Positions 39,712 to 48,721 of a DNA stretch of 64,000 bases are shown piece after piece (the stretch's first letter is position 1; each line of letters starts with the position of its first letter). The DNA is taken from the NCBI RefSeq assembly GCF_947501665.1, contig NZ_CANMWS010000005.1:62001-126000 (forward strand), read 5' to 3'. The notes below the pieces were generated by a model. It was not told where the DNA came from, ran no database searches, and saw only the letters and a list, made by a program, of their open reading frames with translations. The stretch comes from an uncultured Shewanella sp. Lineage in GTDB: Bacteria > Pseudomonadota > Gammaproteobacteria > Enterobacterales > Shewanellaceae. A program made the translations under genes and the position numbers.

Positions 39712-41061
39712 ATGAAATTAAAATATTTCACCTTTTGTCTGTCATTAGCCTTAATGGCTTCAACTCAAACGGCTCATGCCACTAGTTTACTGGATGTTTA
39801 TAAACAAGCACTCCAAAACGATCCAACAGTACTGCAAGCTAAAGCCAAACGTGACTCCCTGTATGAGAATATTAATCAGTCTCGAGCTGCTTTACTGCCT
39901 ACAATCAGCGGCAATATGAGCGTCTCCCATACTTGGGATAATCAATACCCCAGTCTCAGTGCAAGTGGCAATGTTGCCTCCGCAGGCCTCTCTTTATCAC
40001 AAACACTCTATGATGGCAGTCTCTGGTCTAAACTCACCATTGCGGAAAAAACAGCCTCTCAAGCCGATATAACCTATGCAGCAGCATTACAAAACCTCAT
40101 CGTCAGGGTAAGCAAAGCCTATTTTAATGTCCTCACCGCTCAAGATGACTACCGTTTTAATATTGCTGCTCAACAAGCCTATAAACGCCAACTCGCACAA
40201 ACTCAAGCACGATTTAAAGTCGGGCTCTCACCCATTGGCGATGTACAATCCGCTCAGGCACAATATGATTTATCAACGGCACAATCGATTACTGCCCAAA
40301 ACACGTTAACGAATGATTACGAAAGTTTAAGAGCAATTACGGGTATTAATGATAAACATCTTAATATTCTTGATACCACCCATTTTGAAACTAGCCCAAT
40401 CCTACCGACTAATATAGGTGATTGGGTAACGCTCTCAAATAATAAAAATTTATCACTTCTGTCTGATGATGTAGGAAAAGAGATAGCGGAAAAAAACATT
40501 GATTATTATAAAGCGGGACATCTCCCCAAATTGAGCCTTAATGCCAACGCAGATAAATACAATGAAGATATTAACAACTCTGATTATCCAAATAGTTATA
40601 ACTATAATACATCATCTGTATCACTCAACCTCAATATTCCTATTTATTCAGGAGGAAAAATTAATTCTCAGGTCCGTCAAGCTCAAGATGATTACGTCAA
40701 CGCCTGCCAAGTATTAGAGCAAACTCATCGAAGTGTCATTCAGAACGTTCGCAGTGATTACAATAACGTCAATGCTGCAATCAGTACGATTAAAGCTTAT
40801 AAACAATCTGTAACCTCATCCCAAATAGCAGCCAAAGCCACACAAGCGGGATTTGAAGTGGGCACTCGTACCATAGTCGATGTGCTAAATACCACCAGTA
40901 CGTTATACAATTCAAAAAGTGAACTCGCTCAAGCTCGTTATCAGTACATTGACTCAGTATTAGCATTAAAACAAGCTGCGGGCACATTGACAGAAAAGGA
41001 CTTAGTAGAGATCAATAAAGGATTAATCTCACCCACCAAACCCAGCCTTCAACAAAGCTAA
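39712..41061 (+). CDS. TolC-family outer-membrane efflux protein
   Basis: The 449-residue protein has a signal peptide (KLKYFTFCLSLALMASTQTAHA) and the two-fold repeated outer membrane efflux domain: SLLDVYKQALQNDPTVLQAKAK at the start, LSQTLYDG and LNLNIPIYSGGKI at the barrel strands, and GFEVGTRTIVDVLNTTSTLYNSK late in the second repeat. An in-frame ATG 60 bases upstream would put a hydrophilic tail ahead of the signal peptide; AAGGA 7 bases before the chosen ATG supports the shorter form. With the EmrA- and EmrB-type proteins of the cluster it completes a three-part exporter across both membranes. Confidence 0.93.
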   Translation: MKLKYFTFCLSLALMASTQTAHATSLLDVYKQALQNDPTVLQAKAKRDSLYENINQSRAALLPTISGNMSVSHTWDNQYPSLSASGNVASAGLSLSQTLYDGSLWSKLTIAEKTASQADITYAAALQNLIVRVSKAYFNVLTAQDDYRFNIAAQQAYKRQLAQTQARFKVGLSPIGDVQSAQAQYDLSTAQSITAQNTLTNDYESLRAITGINDKHLNILDTTHFETSPILPTNIGDWVTLSNNKNLSLLSDDVGKEIAEKNIDYYKAGHLPKLSLNANADKYNEDINNSDYPNSYNYNTSSVSLNLNIPIYSGGKINSQVRQAQDDYVNACQVLEQTHRSVIQNVRSDYNNVNAAISTIKAYKQSVTSSQIAAKATQAGFEVGTRTIVDVLNTTSTLYNSKSELAQARYQYIDSVLALKQAAGTLTEKDLVEINKGLISPTKPSLQQS

Positions 41062-41090
41062 AAAAGGTGATACTAAATTAACAAAATCCA

Positions 41091-41912
41091 TTACAAACAC
41101 GTGCCAACCAATTGCACCTGTTGCCTCTGTAACGGTGCATATAAGAGTGCTTGATGTAACTGATCTGTATCTCTTTGTTCAGGCAACAAATAGCGGCCCT
41201 GAAAGCTAATGCTCACTTTGGGTTGCTTAAAAGGAAAAGGGGTTAGCAGATATTGATTATTTTCTATTGGTTCAATCTTTATGGTTTGTGTTTGAATAGC
41301 CGATAATGGCACTTGAACAAATGACGCTGGTAATCGCATTGTTTCACCAGTGCAATTAAAATAGAGCGCTAATGAGTCAAAAAATTGTAACTGCTTATAG
41401 TTTTGCCATAAATAGCGTCGTAGCCAATTTTGAGTAGTAGGATCTTTCGCTAATTGTGTTTCTAGCCAAGTTTTCTTTTTCGCTAGCAAAATAAACTCTT
41501 GATTAAATTCATCCTTATATTTCTTAGGGATGGTATCAATCAAGGCATTGCCACTTAACCCATAACGACCATGATAAATTCCCCACATGTGCATTGCCGC
41601 TAACAGACCGCAATAACAATGATGCATTTGGTTAAAATGAACCGACTTCATCATAGTCATCATTTTTAATCTATTTGGTGTATTTGACAAATGCCAAGGC
41701 AAGCCTGTTTTCGGATTGACTCTGGGAGAGATATCTAAATCAAACCAACCTTGGTCATGGTGATCAATCAGATACAACATTTCTGATAACGGAGAAACAG
41801 ATTCAAAGCGCGTATTGCCAAAGGCTCTAGCAAATTGCCCCGCTAATAAACTATGCTCGGCCATCGTAATGATAAAATGAGGTTGATCCTGAAGGGCTGA
41901 CTGCACAATCAT
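41091..41912 (-). CDS. DUF3891 family protein
   Basis: The 273-residue soluble protein fits DUF3891 by its early AEHSLLAGQFARAFGN and LIDHHDQGWFDLD stretches, which hold several His and Asp residues in an HD-domain-like arrangement, and by the HLSNTPNRL and HHCYCGLLAAMHMWGIYH stretches. The His/Asp set suggests a metal-dependent hydrolase fold, but no activity is known to me. A GTG at 41936 extends the frame, yet GAGGG lies 6-7 bases before the ATG at 41912, so I chose the latter. It converges on tolC and probably is not part of the cluster. Confidence 0.75.
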   Translation of the reverse strand: MIVQSALQDQPHFIITMAEHSLLAGQFARAFGNTRFESVSPLSEMLYLIDHHDQGWFDLDISPRVNPKTGLPWHLSNTPNRLKMMTMMKSVHFNQMHHCYCGLLAAMHMWGIYHGRYGLSGNALIDTIPKKYKDEFNQEFILLAKKKTWLETQLAKDPTTQNWLRRYLWQNYKQLQFFDSLALYFNCTGETMRLPASFVQVPLSAIQTQTIKIEPIENNQYLLTPFPFKQPKVSISFQGRYLLPEQRDTDQLHQALLYAPLQRQQVQLVGTCL

Positions 41913-42547
41913 GCATTTCCCTCTTTGTACATTCACTGTTTCATACCATCAAATATAGCAGTTAATACTCGATGCATAAATCACGAGTTCATTAACGTAT
42001 GACAGTACTAACGCACAAAAAACAACTGTGTTTTAATGTTATCATCCAATGGTCAGCCGATATTTAACCTAAAGCAACCTTGGTAATAATCTCGACTGTT
42101 AAAAAAGTGGCACGGTCGCATAAAGCACCTTTTTATTCGCATAGTTATTTAAATTGACTACATTTAAGGCTGGTATTTTTCTCCACAATACCAATCTACC
42201 TAAGGGAGAAAAAATAATGCAGTTAGACGGTAAATATTGAAAGATAAGCTCGGTAATCTTCCTTATGTTGCAGCAATTGCTTTCTCACTTTTACTCAATG
42301 ACGCTCGTAATACCCACCTTGTATGAAAGCCACAACTAATTGTTATAAAAGTTTATTTACGTCCAACACTTTCACTTATCTCACCAGGGTAAAGGCCTCT
42401 CGAAATCGACTGAGCACACACAAACCTAAGCGCAAACCGGGTGCTAATGTTTTCCTTTTTCCTTTTCCTGACTATCTATGAGCTTCAGCCATGAAAATTT
42501 TGAAATATGAGCTATATATAGAGTAATGCTTAATTTGGAGAATAGTC
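41913..42547. other. Intergenic stretch ahead of the IS1595-type transposase
   Basis: About 630 bases with no supported gene. A hairpin GGTATTTTTCTCCACAATACC lies near 42173. An 8-codon frame at 42217 and a short open stretch at 42245-42330 could be remains of a gene, but I cannot name one. The left end of the insertion sequence must lie here; I could not place its inverted repeat. Confidence 0.4.
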
Positions 42548-43417
42548 ATGGCTAAAAGTAAAATTCAACATCAGCTTGGCTTTAGTTTATTAGCATTATT
42601 CAAGCATTATGGAACTGAAGAGCAATGTGTAAAGGCGTTGTTTAATTGGAAATGGACTACTGGTTTTATTTGTGCTGAATGTTCTTCACAAAGTTACCGC
42701 ACGTTAAAATCCAGAAAAATTCATCAGTGCAACCGTTGTCATCACCAAACATCATTAACAACCAATACGATATTTGAACATTCAAAACCTCCCTTAACTA
42801 TCTGGTTTTTAAGTGTACATTTAATTGTTCAATCGAAAGTCGGTATTTCAGCTTTATCACTTAAACGTCAAATAGGCGTGTCTTATAGTACGGCTTGGCG
42901 GGTGAAACAAAAAATCATGCAAGTCATGAAAGAGCGAGATGATAAACGCCAATTATCGGGTATTGTTCAAGTTGATGATGTGTATTATGGCGGTGAGTGT
43001 CATGGTGGCAAACGAGGCCGAGGTTCAGAAAATAAATTGTCTTTTATAGCAGCAATATCAACAAAAACACATTTATCTAAAGGAAGTACCGTCGTATCTG
43101 ATGGACTCGCTTGCTTTAGTGCCGTTAAAGACGCGGAATGCGAGCATTTCAGCATAGTGACAGGTGGTGGACCAGAAAGTGTGACAAAACAGCAATTCAT
43201 TTGGGTCAATACGATGATAAGAAATGTAAAGAATGCCATTACAGGGACTTATCATTCTATCAACCCTAGACACTTATCTCGATATTTAGCTGAATATTGT
43301 TATCGCTTTAATCGACGGTGCTCACTTGAAGACATGTTACCGCGATTTATGTATGTTGCACTCAGAACACCTCCCATGCCACAGAAGTATTTGAGTATAG
43401 CTGAGCTTTATGGGTAA
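42548..43417 (+). CDS. IS1595-family transposase with an internal deletion
   Basis: The 289-residue protein has the family's N-terminal zinc ribbon (CAEC and CNRCHHQ, residues about 36-65), a helix-turn-helix-like region (LSLKRQIGVSYSTAWRVKQK) and the ISXO2-like DDE domain: VQVDDVYYGGECHGGKRGRG (first Asp), STVVSDGLACF (second Asp) and the C-terminal NAITGTYHSINPRHLSRYLAE. Between FIAAIST and KTHLSKG, roughly 25-30 residues normal for this group are missing, without a shift of frame. The protein is thus shorter than the usual 310-320 and may be inactive. GGAG precedes the ATG. Confidence 0.85.
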   Translation: MAKSKIQHQLGFSLLALFKHYGTEEQCVKALFNWKWTTGFICAECSSQSYRTLKSRKIHQCNRCHHQTSLTTNTIFEHSKPPLTIWFLSVHLIVQSKVGISALSLKRQIGVSYSTAWRVKQKIMQVMKERDDKRQLSGIVQVDDVYYGGECHGGKRGRGSENKLSFIAAISTKTHLSKGSTVVSDGLACFSAVKDAECEHFSIVTGGGPESVTKQQFIWVNTMIRNVKNAITGTYHSINPRHLSRYLAEYCYRFNRRCSLEDMLPRFMYVALRTPPMPQKYLSIAELYG

Positions 43418-43478
43418 CCAGGTTTATATTTACAGTTAATACACTAGATTAATTGATTAAGGGTAAGGTATCAGTTCA

Positions 43479-44789
43479 ATGAGCTTAAATAGACGTGAAT
43501 TTTTGTCATTTTACGGAGCGCTAGGGCTTTCTCTCCTTTTTCCTAAAGTTACTTTTTCAAGCAGCAGTGTTAAATTATCCAATTTTTTTAACAATGAAAA
43601 ATCAATATCAATATTGGGTGACTCGATTACTCATGGTGCGTTCGCTGGTGATATTACTCGTAATGGATGGGCTAATCTTATCGCAAGAGCATTTAATGTA
43701 GAGTACGGGACGTATAGTTATGGATATACGCCCTATACAAAGCTAGGAAGTGGTAAAAATGAAAGTCAGGATGTTGGAATATTTTCTAAATCTAATGGTT
43801 GGCAATCTCTTGTAAGAGCAGATGCTGAAAACTTTGTTTCAGGTTTAGGTTATAGAACATCCACTATTAACAGCTTTCTTGTTTTTAAAATCCCCGCATT
43901 TATGGCTAGAGCTCTAATTCATTATATACAGCAGCCAGATGGCGCGAAATTTGATATTTTAATTAACGGGGATGTTCATAAAACAATTGATTCATCCGGC
44001 CTCGTTAATAACTTTTCTTGTGCTGATGTTGATTTATATGATGATGGTTCTGGCGCTATTGAAATAAAGGTGATTATTAAAAGTGGTGGTGTTTTTAGTT
44101 TTTCTGGAATTAGCTATTTATCTTCATACAGTGAATCTGTGTGTAACAACTTTTCACAAAGTGGCCGCAGGTTACGTTATACGTCTGAGAATGTAATCAA
44201 TACGATATGTGAAAATTCTAGCACCTTGATTTTAGCACTAGGTCATAATGATGCTGGTGAAAATGCTCCTGCTTATCAACTTGCCTTTAAGAATGTTATT
44301 AATTTAACAATATCGGCTTGTAATAAATATAACGTTAATGTTGTGGTTCCTGATTTTGTTTGGTCTAGTGATGAATCGAATTGGGTTAGGCTTGAATTGA
44401 TGCGTTTAGCAAGTGAAACTAGTGGGCTTTATATCAACTTACCTAAGCAGATCGAAAAGAAAAATGGTGTCCCAGCTGATAGAAATCATTTAGTAAACAC
44501 TCTTGGAATGTGGGTTGATATCTCTCATCCTAACGAGGAAGGTAACAAGTGGATTTTCGAGGAAGTATCTAAGGCCATGAACTTATCTTGTCAAACTAAA
44601 GAAGATGTATTGGCCACCCATAATTTTAATTTTCCTCCCAGAGAAAAGCCAGTAGACGCTTCAGTAAATCCTAGTAATGAAAACTCTAGTTCTGGTGGAT
44701 CATTTGGGGTTGCCGAGCTTTTAGGGCTTGGTGCCATTGGGTATATTGCTAGGTGGCGCTCAAAGCTAGAACCTAATGATAAGGGTTGA
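43479..44789 (+). CDS. Exported SGNH/GDSL hydrolase with C-terminal GlyGly-CTERM-like tail
   Basis: The 436-residue protein starts MSLNRREFLSFYGALGLSL, a twin-arginine-like signal. The SGNH blocks are ISILGDSITHG (Ser49), a Gly-rich block, LALGHNDAGE (GxND) and WVDISHPNEEG (Asp/His). The activity is presumably esterase or deacetylase on a surface glycan or lipid; the substrate is unknown. Near the end, a Pro/Ser/Asn linker leads to SSGGSFGVAELLGLGAIGYIARWRSK, a Gly-Gly plus hydrophobic plus basic pattern like the GlyGly-CTERM tails processed by rhombosortase. It sits between transposase genes and uses more T-ending codons than its surroundings, so it is probably acquired. Confidence 0.8.
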   Translation: MSLNRREFLSFYGALGLSLLFPKVTFSSSSVKLSNFFNNEKSISILGDSITHGAFAGDITRNGWANLIARAFNVEYGTYSYGYTPYTKLGSGKNESQDVGIFSKSNGWQSLVRADAENFVSGLGYRTSTINSFLVFKIPAFMARALIHYIQQPDGAKFDILINGDVHKTIDSSGLVNNFSCADVDLYDDGSGAIEIKVIIKSGGVFSFSGISYLSSYSESVCNNFSQSGRRLRYTSENVINTICENSSTLILALGHNDAGENAPAYQLAFKNVINLTISACNKYNVNVVVPDFVWSSDESNWVRLELMRLASETSGLYINLPKQIEKKNGVPADRNHLVNTLGMWVDISHPNEEGNKWIFEEVSKAMNLSCQTKEDVLATHNFNFPPREKPVDASVNPSNENSSSGGSFGVAELLGLGAIGYIARWRSKLEPNDKG

Positions 44790-44895
44790 TACTAGAAAGG
44801 ACGCCCCCAAAGTTAAAGCGTTTTACAGTACAAAATTTATCACATAGTATAAATCAAGTGTGAGGGCGTTCAATATTTGGTGTCAACGATATAAT

Positions 44896-46010
44896 CTAAA
44901 TATCCAACACGTTATCTAAACGCCCTTCAAAATAAATGGCCAACTGTGATAAACCTAAGCTCCAATTGTGAATGGGCATGGTCCATTTATCACTGGCGTT
45001 TAATATGCTTGCATAAAGCAATTTCAACAAGCTATTTTCATTTGGAAATACCCCTTTGGTTCTGGTTGATTTCCTAAATTGACGATGCACTGCTTCAACG
45101 GCATTGGTGATATAAATTACTTTTCGAATAGGCTCCGAATACTTGAAATAATGTGATAAATTATCCCACTTTCGACGCCAAGTGTTGATAACCAATGGAT
45201 AAATACTGCCCCATTTAGCATCAAGTTCATTCAGTGCTATCTCTGCTGCTTCCTTCGTCACTGCACGATAAACAGGCTTTAAATCAGCCATAAAGGCTTT
45301 TTGATGCTTTGATGCCAGATGTTTCATCGAGTGGCGAATTTGATGAATGACACACAGCTGTACCTCTGTTTGAGGAAAAATACTGGCTATGGCCTCAGGG
45401 AAGCCTGCCAGGCCACCAACATAAGCAATGAGCATATCTTCAACACCCCGATTATTTAAGTCTGTCAGTACCGATAGCCAGTTGTTAGCCCCTTCATTTT
45501 CAGAAAGGCGTAAGCCAAGGATTTCTTTTTCCCCCTTTCATATTCAGGGCAAGCAGAGTGTAAACAGCTTTATTGATTTAGCGACCTTCTTCTTTCACTT
45601 TATAGTGAATAGCATCAAGCCAAACAATGGGATAATGACTCTCTAACGGCCTTTGTTGCCAGGCTTTAAGTCAGGTAGCAACTTATCGATGACACTGTTC
45701 ATGGTGCCGGCAGAGACATTAACACCATACAACTCTTTAATATGCTGATGGATGTCACGATAGCTCATCCTCATGCTAAATATGGATAAAATTTGCCTAT
45801 CCATTTAATCGGTTAAGGTGGTTTGATGTTTCTTAATAAGCTGAGATTCAAAGGTTGATTGTCTGTCTCTAGGAACATCAAGCTCAAAGCTGCCAGAGGC
45901 ATGTTTTACCGTTTTTTGACTGGTACCATTACGATGATTGGGCTGTGTGTCTTGTTCTAGATGCTGATTAACCTGAACTCGGAATAAGCAGCGCCGCTTA
46001 ATAGCCCTAT
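44896..46010 (-). pseudogene. Decayed IS256-family transposase
   Basis: Reading from about 46010 down, the frame runs HLEQDTQPNHRNGTSQKTVK, then SFELDVPRDRQSTFE and MSYRDIHQHIKELYGVNVSA, all clear IS256-family text. It meets a TAA stop after HQTTLTD, a frameshift near 45650 just before WLDAIHYKVKEEGR, a second TAA right after that stretch, and another shift near 45540. The last 179 codons (45435 to 44896) are open and keep NAVEAVHRQFRKSTRTKG. In the second catalytic block the expected VDGLKGFPEAI reads VGGLAGFPEAI, so the Asp is lost. An IS256-like end (GAGGGCGTTCAATATTTGG) lies at about 44861-44879; the far end seems missing. Confidence 0.9.
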
Positions 46011-47030
46011 TTTTGCCCCTATCTGTGAGTGTTGCACTTATTATATTAATTTAGGGCTCACTAACTATTAAACACGAAATCCCACCTTGATATAGACAAA
46101 AATAGCGGTATTTAGCCAAATTAAACAATAAAGAATAACTGGGCTGATTTTACCCTATTAACTTTAAATAGATTACCAATACTCTTTGACACTCATTATC
46201 CCGAGTTTAGGTTAAACTAATCTGGTTTTAAGATCATTCAATCAGCAAAATCATGTTCAGATAAACGTGTTTTAATCGCAGCAAGAGGGATGGCACCTAG
46301 CATTCTAAGCTCCTTTCTTTAAACAAAGGGACACTCAACAAAGAATAAAGCACGTTTAGTGAATTCGGCTTTAAACAAAATGAGGACAGCACTTGTTGCT
46401 CCCCTTTAAGATATCATTGCTTGATTATGTAGGATCCCTAGATCCTTCAATTCACTTCCATATGAACATGACATTTGTTTATCCGTAAACATCAAATGGA
46501 AGAGATAAAGTAATATTTTGAACTCAAGCGGACAACTCCAAGGTTGGAGAAGATAGCGCGACATCGGTAATCAAAGCCGAGCATGACGCCTCGGCATAAG
46601 CTCTTCCTTATATCAATAAGGACAAATCGCTGCAAAAATACTCATCAAAGATCAACAGGCTCTATACAGCACTGACTATTTTGATTAAAACTCACAAAAC
46701 ATAGGAACGAAAAAGGCATTCAAAATTGATTATCCATTCCCTATCGCTCACCTTTCAACCAAAAATCGCCCCAAAATAAGACCAAGGTCTAATACAGGTT
46801 CAACTGGTAAGATGAGTTAGTAACGCTTTGAGTATAAAAGTGATAGTAATTTATTTCCCCATCAATTTATTATTAGTTTAGCACTGGCTAATTTAGCTAT
46901 TTTCTCTCAGTTTATTTAAACATGTAATGACACTATTAAAGTGAATAGATCCACTAAAAACTAGGCTAAAAACTAAAAAATACACCATTTCAAAATTTTT
47001 CAGCACACTTTGCGACATAAGGGGTTAACA
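46011..47030. other. Gene-free region upstream of the chaperone gene
   Basis: About 1 kb without a supported reading frame. It holds the second copy of the 97-bp inverted-repeat element (46262-46358). A CGAGGCGTCATGCTCGG-like dyad lies near 46575. It should also hold the promoter of the chaperone-translocator pair; I cannot point to it. Confidence 0.45.
46262..46358. repeat. 97-bp inverted-repeat element, copy 2 (MITE-like)
   Basis: Terminal repeats TAAACGTGTTTTA (46262-46274) and TAAAGCACGTTTA (46346-46358) match with one change. The interior matches the copy at 14156-14253 in the same orientation, with scattered changes and one or two indels. It lies about 250 bases past the decayed IS256 transposase. 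Confidence 0.75.
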
Positions 47031-47510
47031 ATGACAGACAGTAGAGAAGTAACTCCTGAACTTGAGCAGCTTGCCAATGCAATACAACGCGCCATTGACG
47101 AGCATCAAACCCAAGCTGACTATAACGGTGTAACGGACACTGAACTCGATAATGCTTACAGAGACGCTCTTGAACATTATCAACGTCAAGACATGCAATC
47201 AGCCCTGATCTCCTTCACTTATTTAGTCATGAATAACCCTTGGCGTCGAGCATACATTCTTGGATTCGCCTCTTGTTTGCATGCCTTAGATCAATTTGAA
47301 AATGCCCTTTCTTTTTACGGCTATGCCGCCTTGATGGATGCTTGTGATGCTGGCGTGACCTTTCGGATTGCCCAATGTTACTCCTCTATAGACAGATCTA
47401 TTGAGTCTATTGAAGCTTTACAAACTTGTATTGATCAAAGCTTTATCGATCCTATTCAGCCAGAAATAAGAACACTAGCACAGAGTTTACTTCAAGAAAT
47501 CATTGGCTAG
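47031..47510 (+). CDS. SycD/LcrH-type TPR chaperone of type III secretion
   Basis: The 159-residue protein is made of TPR helices and fits the class II chaperones (SycD, LcrH, IpgC, SicA) that bind hydrophobic translocator proteins before secretion: AYRDALEHYQRQDMQSALISF, then NPWRRAYILGFASCLHALDQFENALSFYGYAALMD, then GVTFRIAQCYSSI. An upstream in-frame TTG would add 7 residues, but GGGG lies 7 bases before the ATG at 47031, so I chose that. The next gene, 27 bases on, encodes a protein with translocator-like hydrophobic segments, the usual pairing. No type III apparatus genes are in the window. Confidence 0.82.
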   Translation: MTDSREVTPELEQLANAIQRAIDEHQTQADYNGVTDTELDNAYRDALEHYQRQDMQSALISFTYLVMNNPWRRAYILGFASCLHALDQFENALSFYGYAALMDACDAGVTFRIAQCYSSIDRSIESIEALQTCIDQSFIDPIQPEIRTLAQSLLQEIIG

Positions 47511-47537
47511 TTATACACCTCATTAAGGAGAGTGCTC

Positions 47538-48590
47538 ATGACTCAACCTATTAACAATACACATAAAACGAGTTTGAATGCATTAAACTTGGCACAAGCT
47601 AAAGAAAAAGAACCGACTTCTGCCAAAAAGTTTGACCCTAACCAAGTCCCTCTTTCCGATCTTGGCTCAGACTGGATACTTGTTCCACGTCCTGTAGACA
47701 GAACGATAGCAGCATTGGATTTAGCAGAAATCAGTGATTCAGGGAAAAAAAAGCTCGAATCAATGGATTTAATTAAACGTTCAACAGAGCTCGATCAGAA
47801 AGCAAAAGATAATGGCGTCGACCTTGCTAAGAAGAACTTTTTTAAAGCCTTATTTAATGTCGCTTTGGCCGGTGTAGGATTAGGCTTGTCCATTGCAGCG
47901 ACGGTTTTAACAGGCGGGGCAGGTATTCCAGTCATGGCCATGTCTGGTGTTGCATTTGCACTTGTCGTCTCTGATGCGGGCTGTGCATTTGCCGATTGGC
48001 GCAGCAAAGCGGGCGGAGGAGACGGTCTTAAAATGGGTTCCGATGCTTTAGCAAATGCCGTCTATGCCATGCTTGATAAAATGGGGATGAATGATGAAAA
48101 TGCCACATACTGGGCCAATACAACATCAGTTGTATTGAAAACAGCGCTCACTGTCAGCACATTATGGTGTAGTGCAGCATCTGCAGCCAGTGTACCGGGC
48201 GCTGTAGGCAGTGCATTATCTATGATAAAAATGGGGAAAAGCACGACCAGCAGTGTCGCAGGCATGGGGCTCGATCTTGGTATAACCGACACAAAAAATA
48301 AAGGCAACAAATTAAAAACCGCTAGCCGAAACGCTAAACAATTCGAAGCCGATATGGAAAGTAACAAGAAACTAGAAAAAGCCAAAATGGAAAGTGACAA
48401 AAAACTAGAAAAAGCCAAAATGGAAAGTGACAAAAAACTAGAACAAGCACAACAAGAGATTTTTCAACTTCAATCACAATTACTGAAACTTGAATCAAGT
48501 TTGAATATACAGCAGCTTGCTAGAAAACATACAACAACAAACCTAAATGAATTTGAGCGCCCCAAACACCAGATTCACGTCCTTGTTTAG
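47538..48590 (+). CDS. Type III translocator/effector-like protein paired with the chaperone
   Basis: The 350-residue protein has no signal peptide. Its first 100 residues are polar. Residues about 100-150 form a Gly/Ala-rich hydrophobic hairpin (FNVALAGVGLGLSIAATVL, then IPVMAMSGVAFALVVSDAG), and a second weaker hydrophobic stretch lies near 195-225. After that comes a charged coiled coil with three 11-residue repeats (about 273-305) and a leucine heptad run. Hydrophobic hairpins flanked by coiled coil are typical of the SipB/IpaB/YopB class and of some membrane-inserting effectors. AAGGAG lies 7 bases before the ATG, which I prefer to the GTG 6 bases upstream. The function is inferred from form and neighbour only. 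Confidence 0.65.
   Translation: MTQPINNTHKTSLNALNLAQAKEKEPTSAKKFDPNQVPLSDLGSDWILVPRPVDRTIAALDLAEISDSGKKKLESMDLIKRSTELDQKAKDNGVDLAKKNFFKALFNVALAGVGLGLSIAATVLTGGAGIPVMAMSGVAFALVVSDAGCAFADWRSKAGGGDGLKMGSDALANAVYAMLDKMGMNDENATYWANTTSVVLKTALTVSTLWCSAASAASVPGAVGSALSMIKMGKSTTSSVAGMGLDLGITDTKNKGNKLKTASRNAKQFEADMESNKKLEKAKMESDKKLEKAKMESDKKLEQAQQEIFQLQSQLLKLESSLNIQQLARKHTTTNLNEFERPKHQIHVLV
48354..48452 (+). repeat. Three tandem 33-bp repeats inside the translocator-like gene
   Basis: Units at 48354-48386, 48387-48419 and 48420-48452 encode MESNKKLEKAK, MESDKKLEKAK and MESDKKLEQAQ. The second and third are nearly identical in DNA. Eleven-residue periodicity fits a hendecad coiled coil. Near-identical units suggest recent expansion and possible length variation between strains. 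Confidence 0.9.
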
Positions 48591-48721
48591 TCTAGGAATA
48601 TAAGCAAAATTCCGCTGAAGTCTTACTGGCATAAAAAAGAATTCGTTTATTGAACAAAAACAAATCAAGATGAAGGCTGAGGTTGCTCACCATGCAACCC
48701 CAGCGCTATGGTTTGGCCAAT

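Larger units (their letters stand above)
18941..41061. other. Hybrid NRPS-PKS biosynthetic gene cluster
   Basis: Eight minus-strand genes (38125 down to 18941) with gaps under 100 bases, in one case an ATGA overlap, encode NRPS A-PCP-C, NRPS A-PCP, PKS KS-AT-KR-DH-ACP, NRPS C-A-PCP-TE, an EmrB-type exporter, a membrane protein, an MDR reductase and an EmrA-type adaptor. Divergent from a 740-base spacer are a LuxR-type regulator and a TolC-type channel. Under colinear logic the line makes starter acid - amino acid 2 - C2 unit - Asp, released by the thioesterase. No phosphopantetheinyl transferase and no MbtH-like gene are in the window, so carrier activation must come from elsewhere. I do not recognise the cluster as that of a known compound. 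Confidence 0.85.

Noticed and set aside
41091..41912. The DUF3891 gene as part of the NRPS-PKS cluster
   Set aside because: It converges on tolC, has no biosynthetic motifs and belongs to a family found widely without such clusters.
42217..42330. A small gene starting at the ATG at 42217
   Set aside because: The frame stops after 7 codons, and the neighbouring open stretch has no start or recognisable family.
48062..48433. A 123-codon open frame antisense to the translocator-like gene
   Set aside because: It is the mirror of the low-complexity and repeated coding stretch on the plus strand, has no ribosome-binding site and no recognisable protein character.
48354..48452. Tandem 33-bp units as a CRISPR-like array
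   Set aside because: The units are contiguous without spacers and keep the reading frame of the gene.
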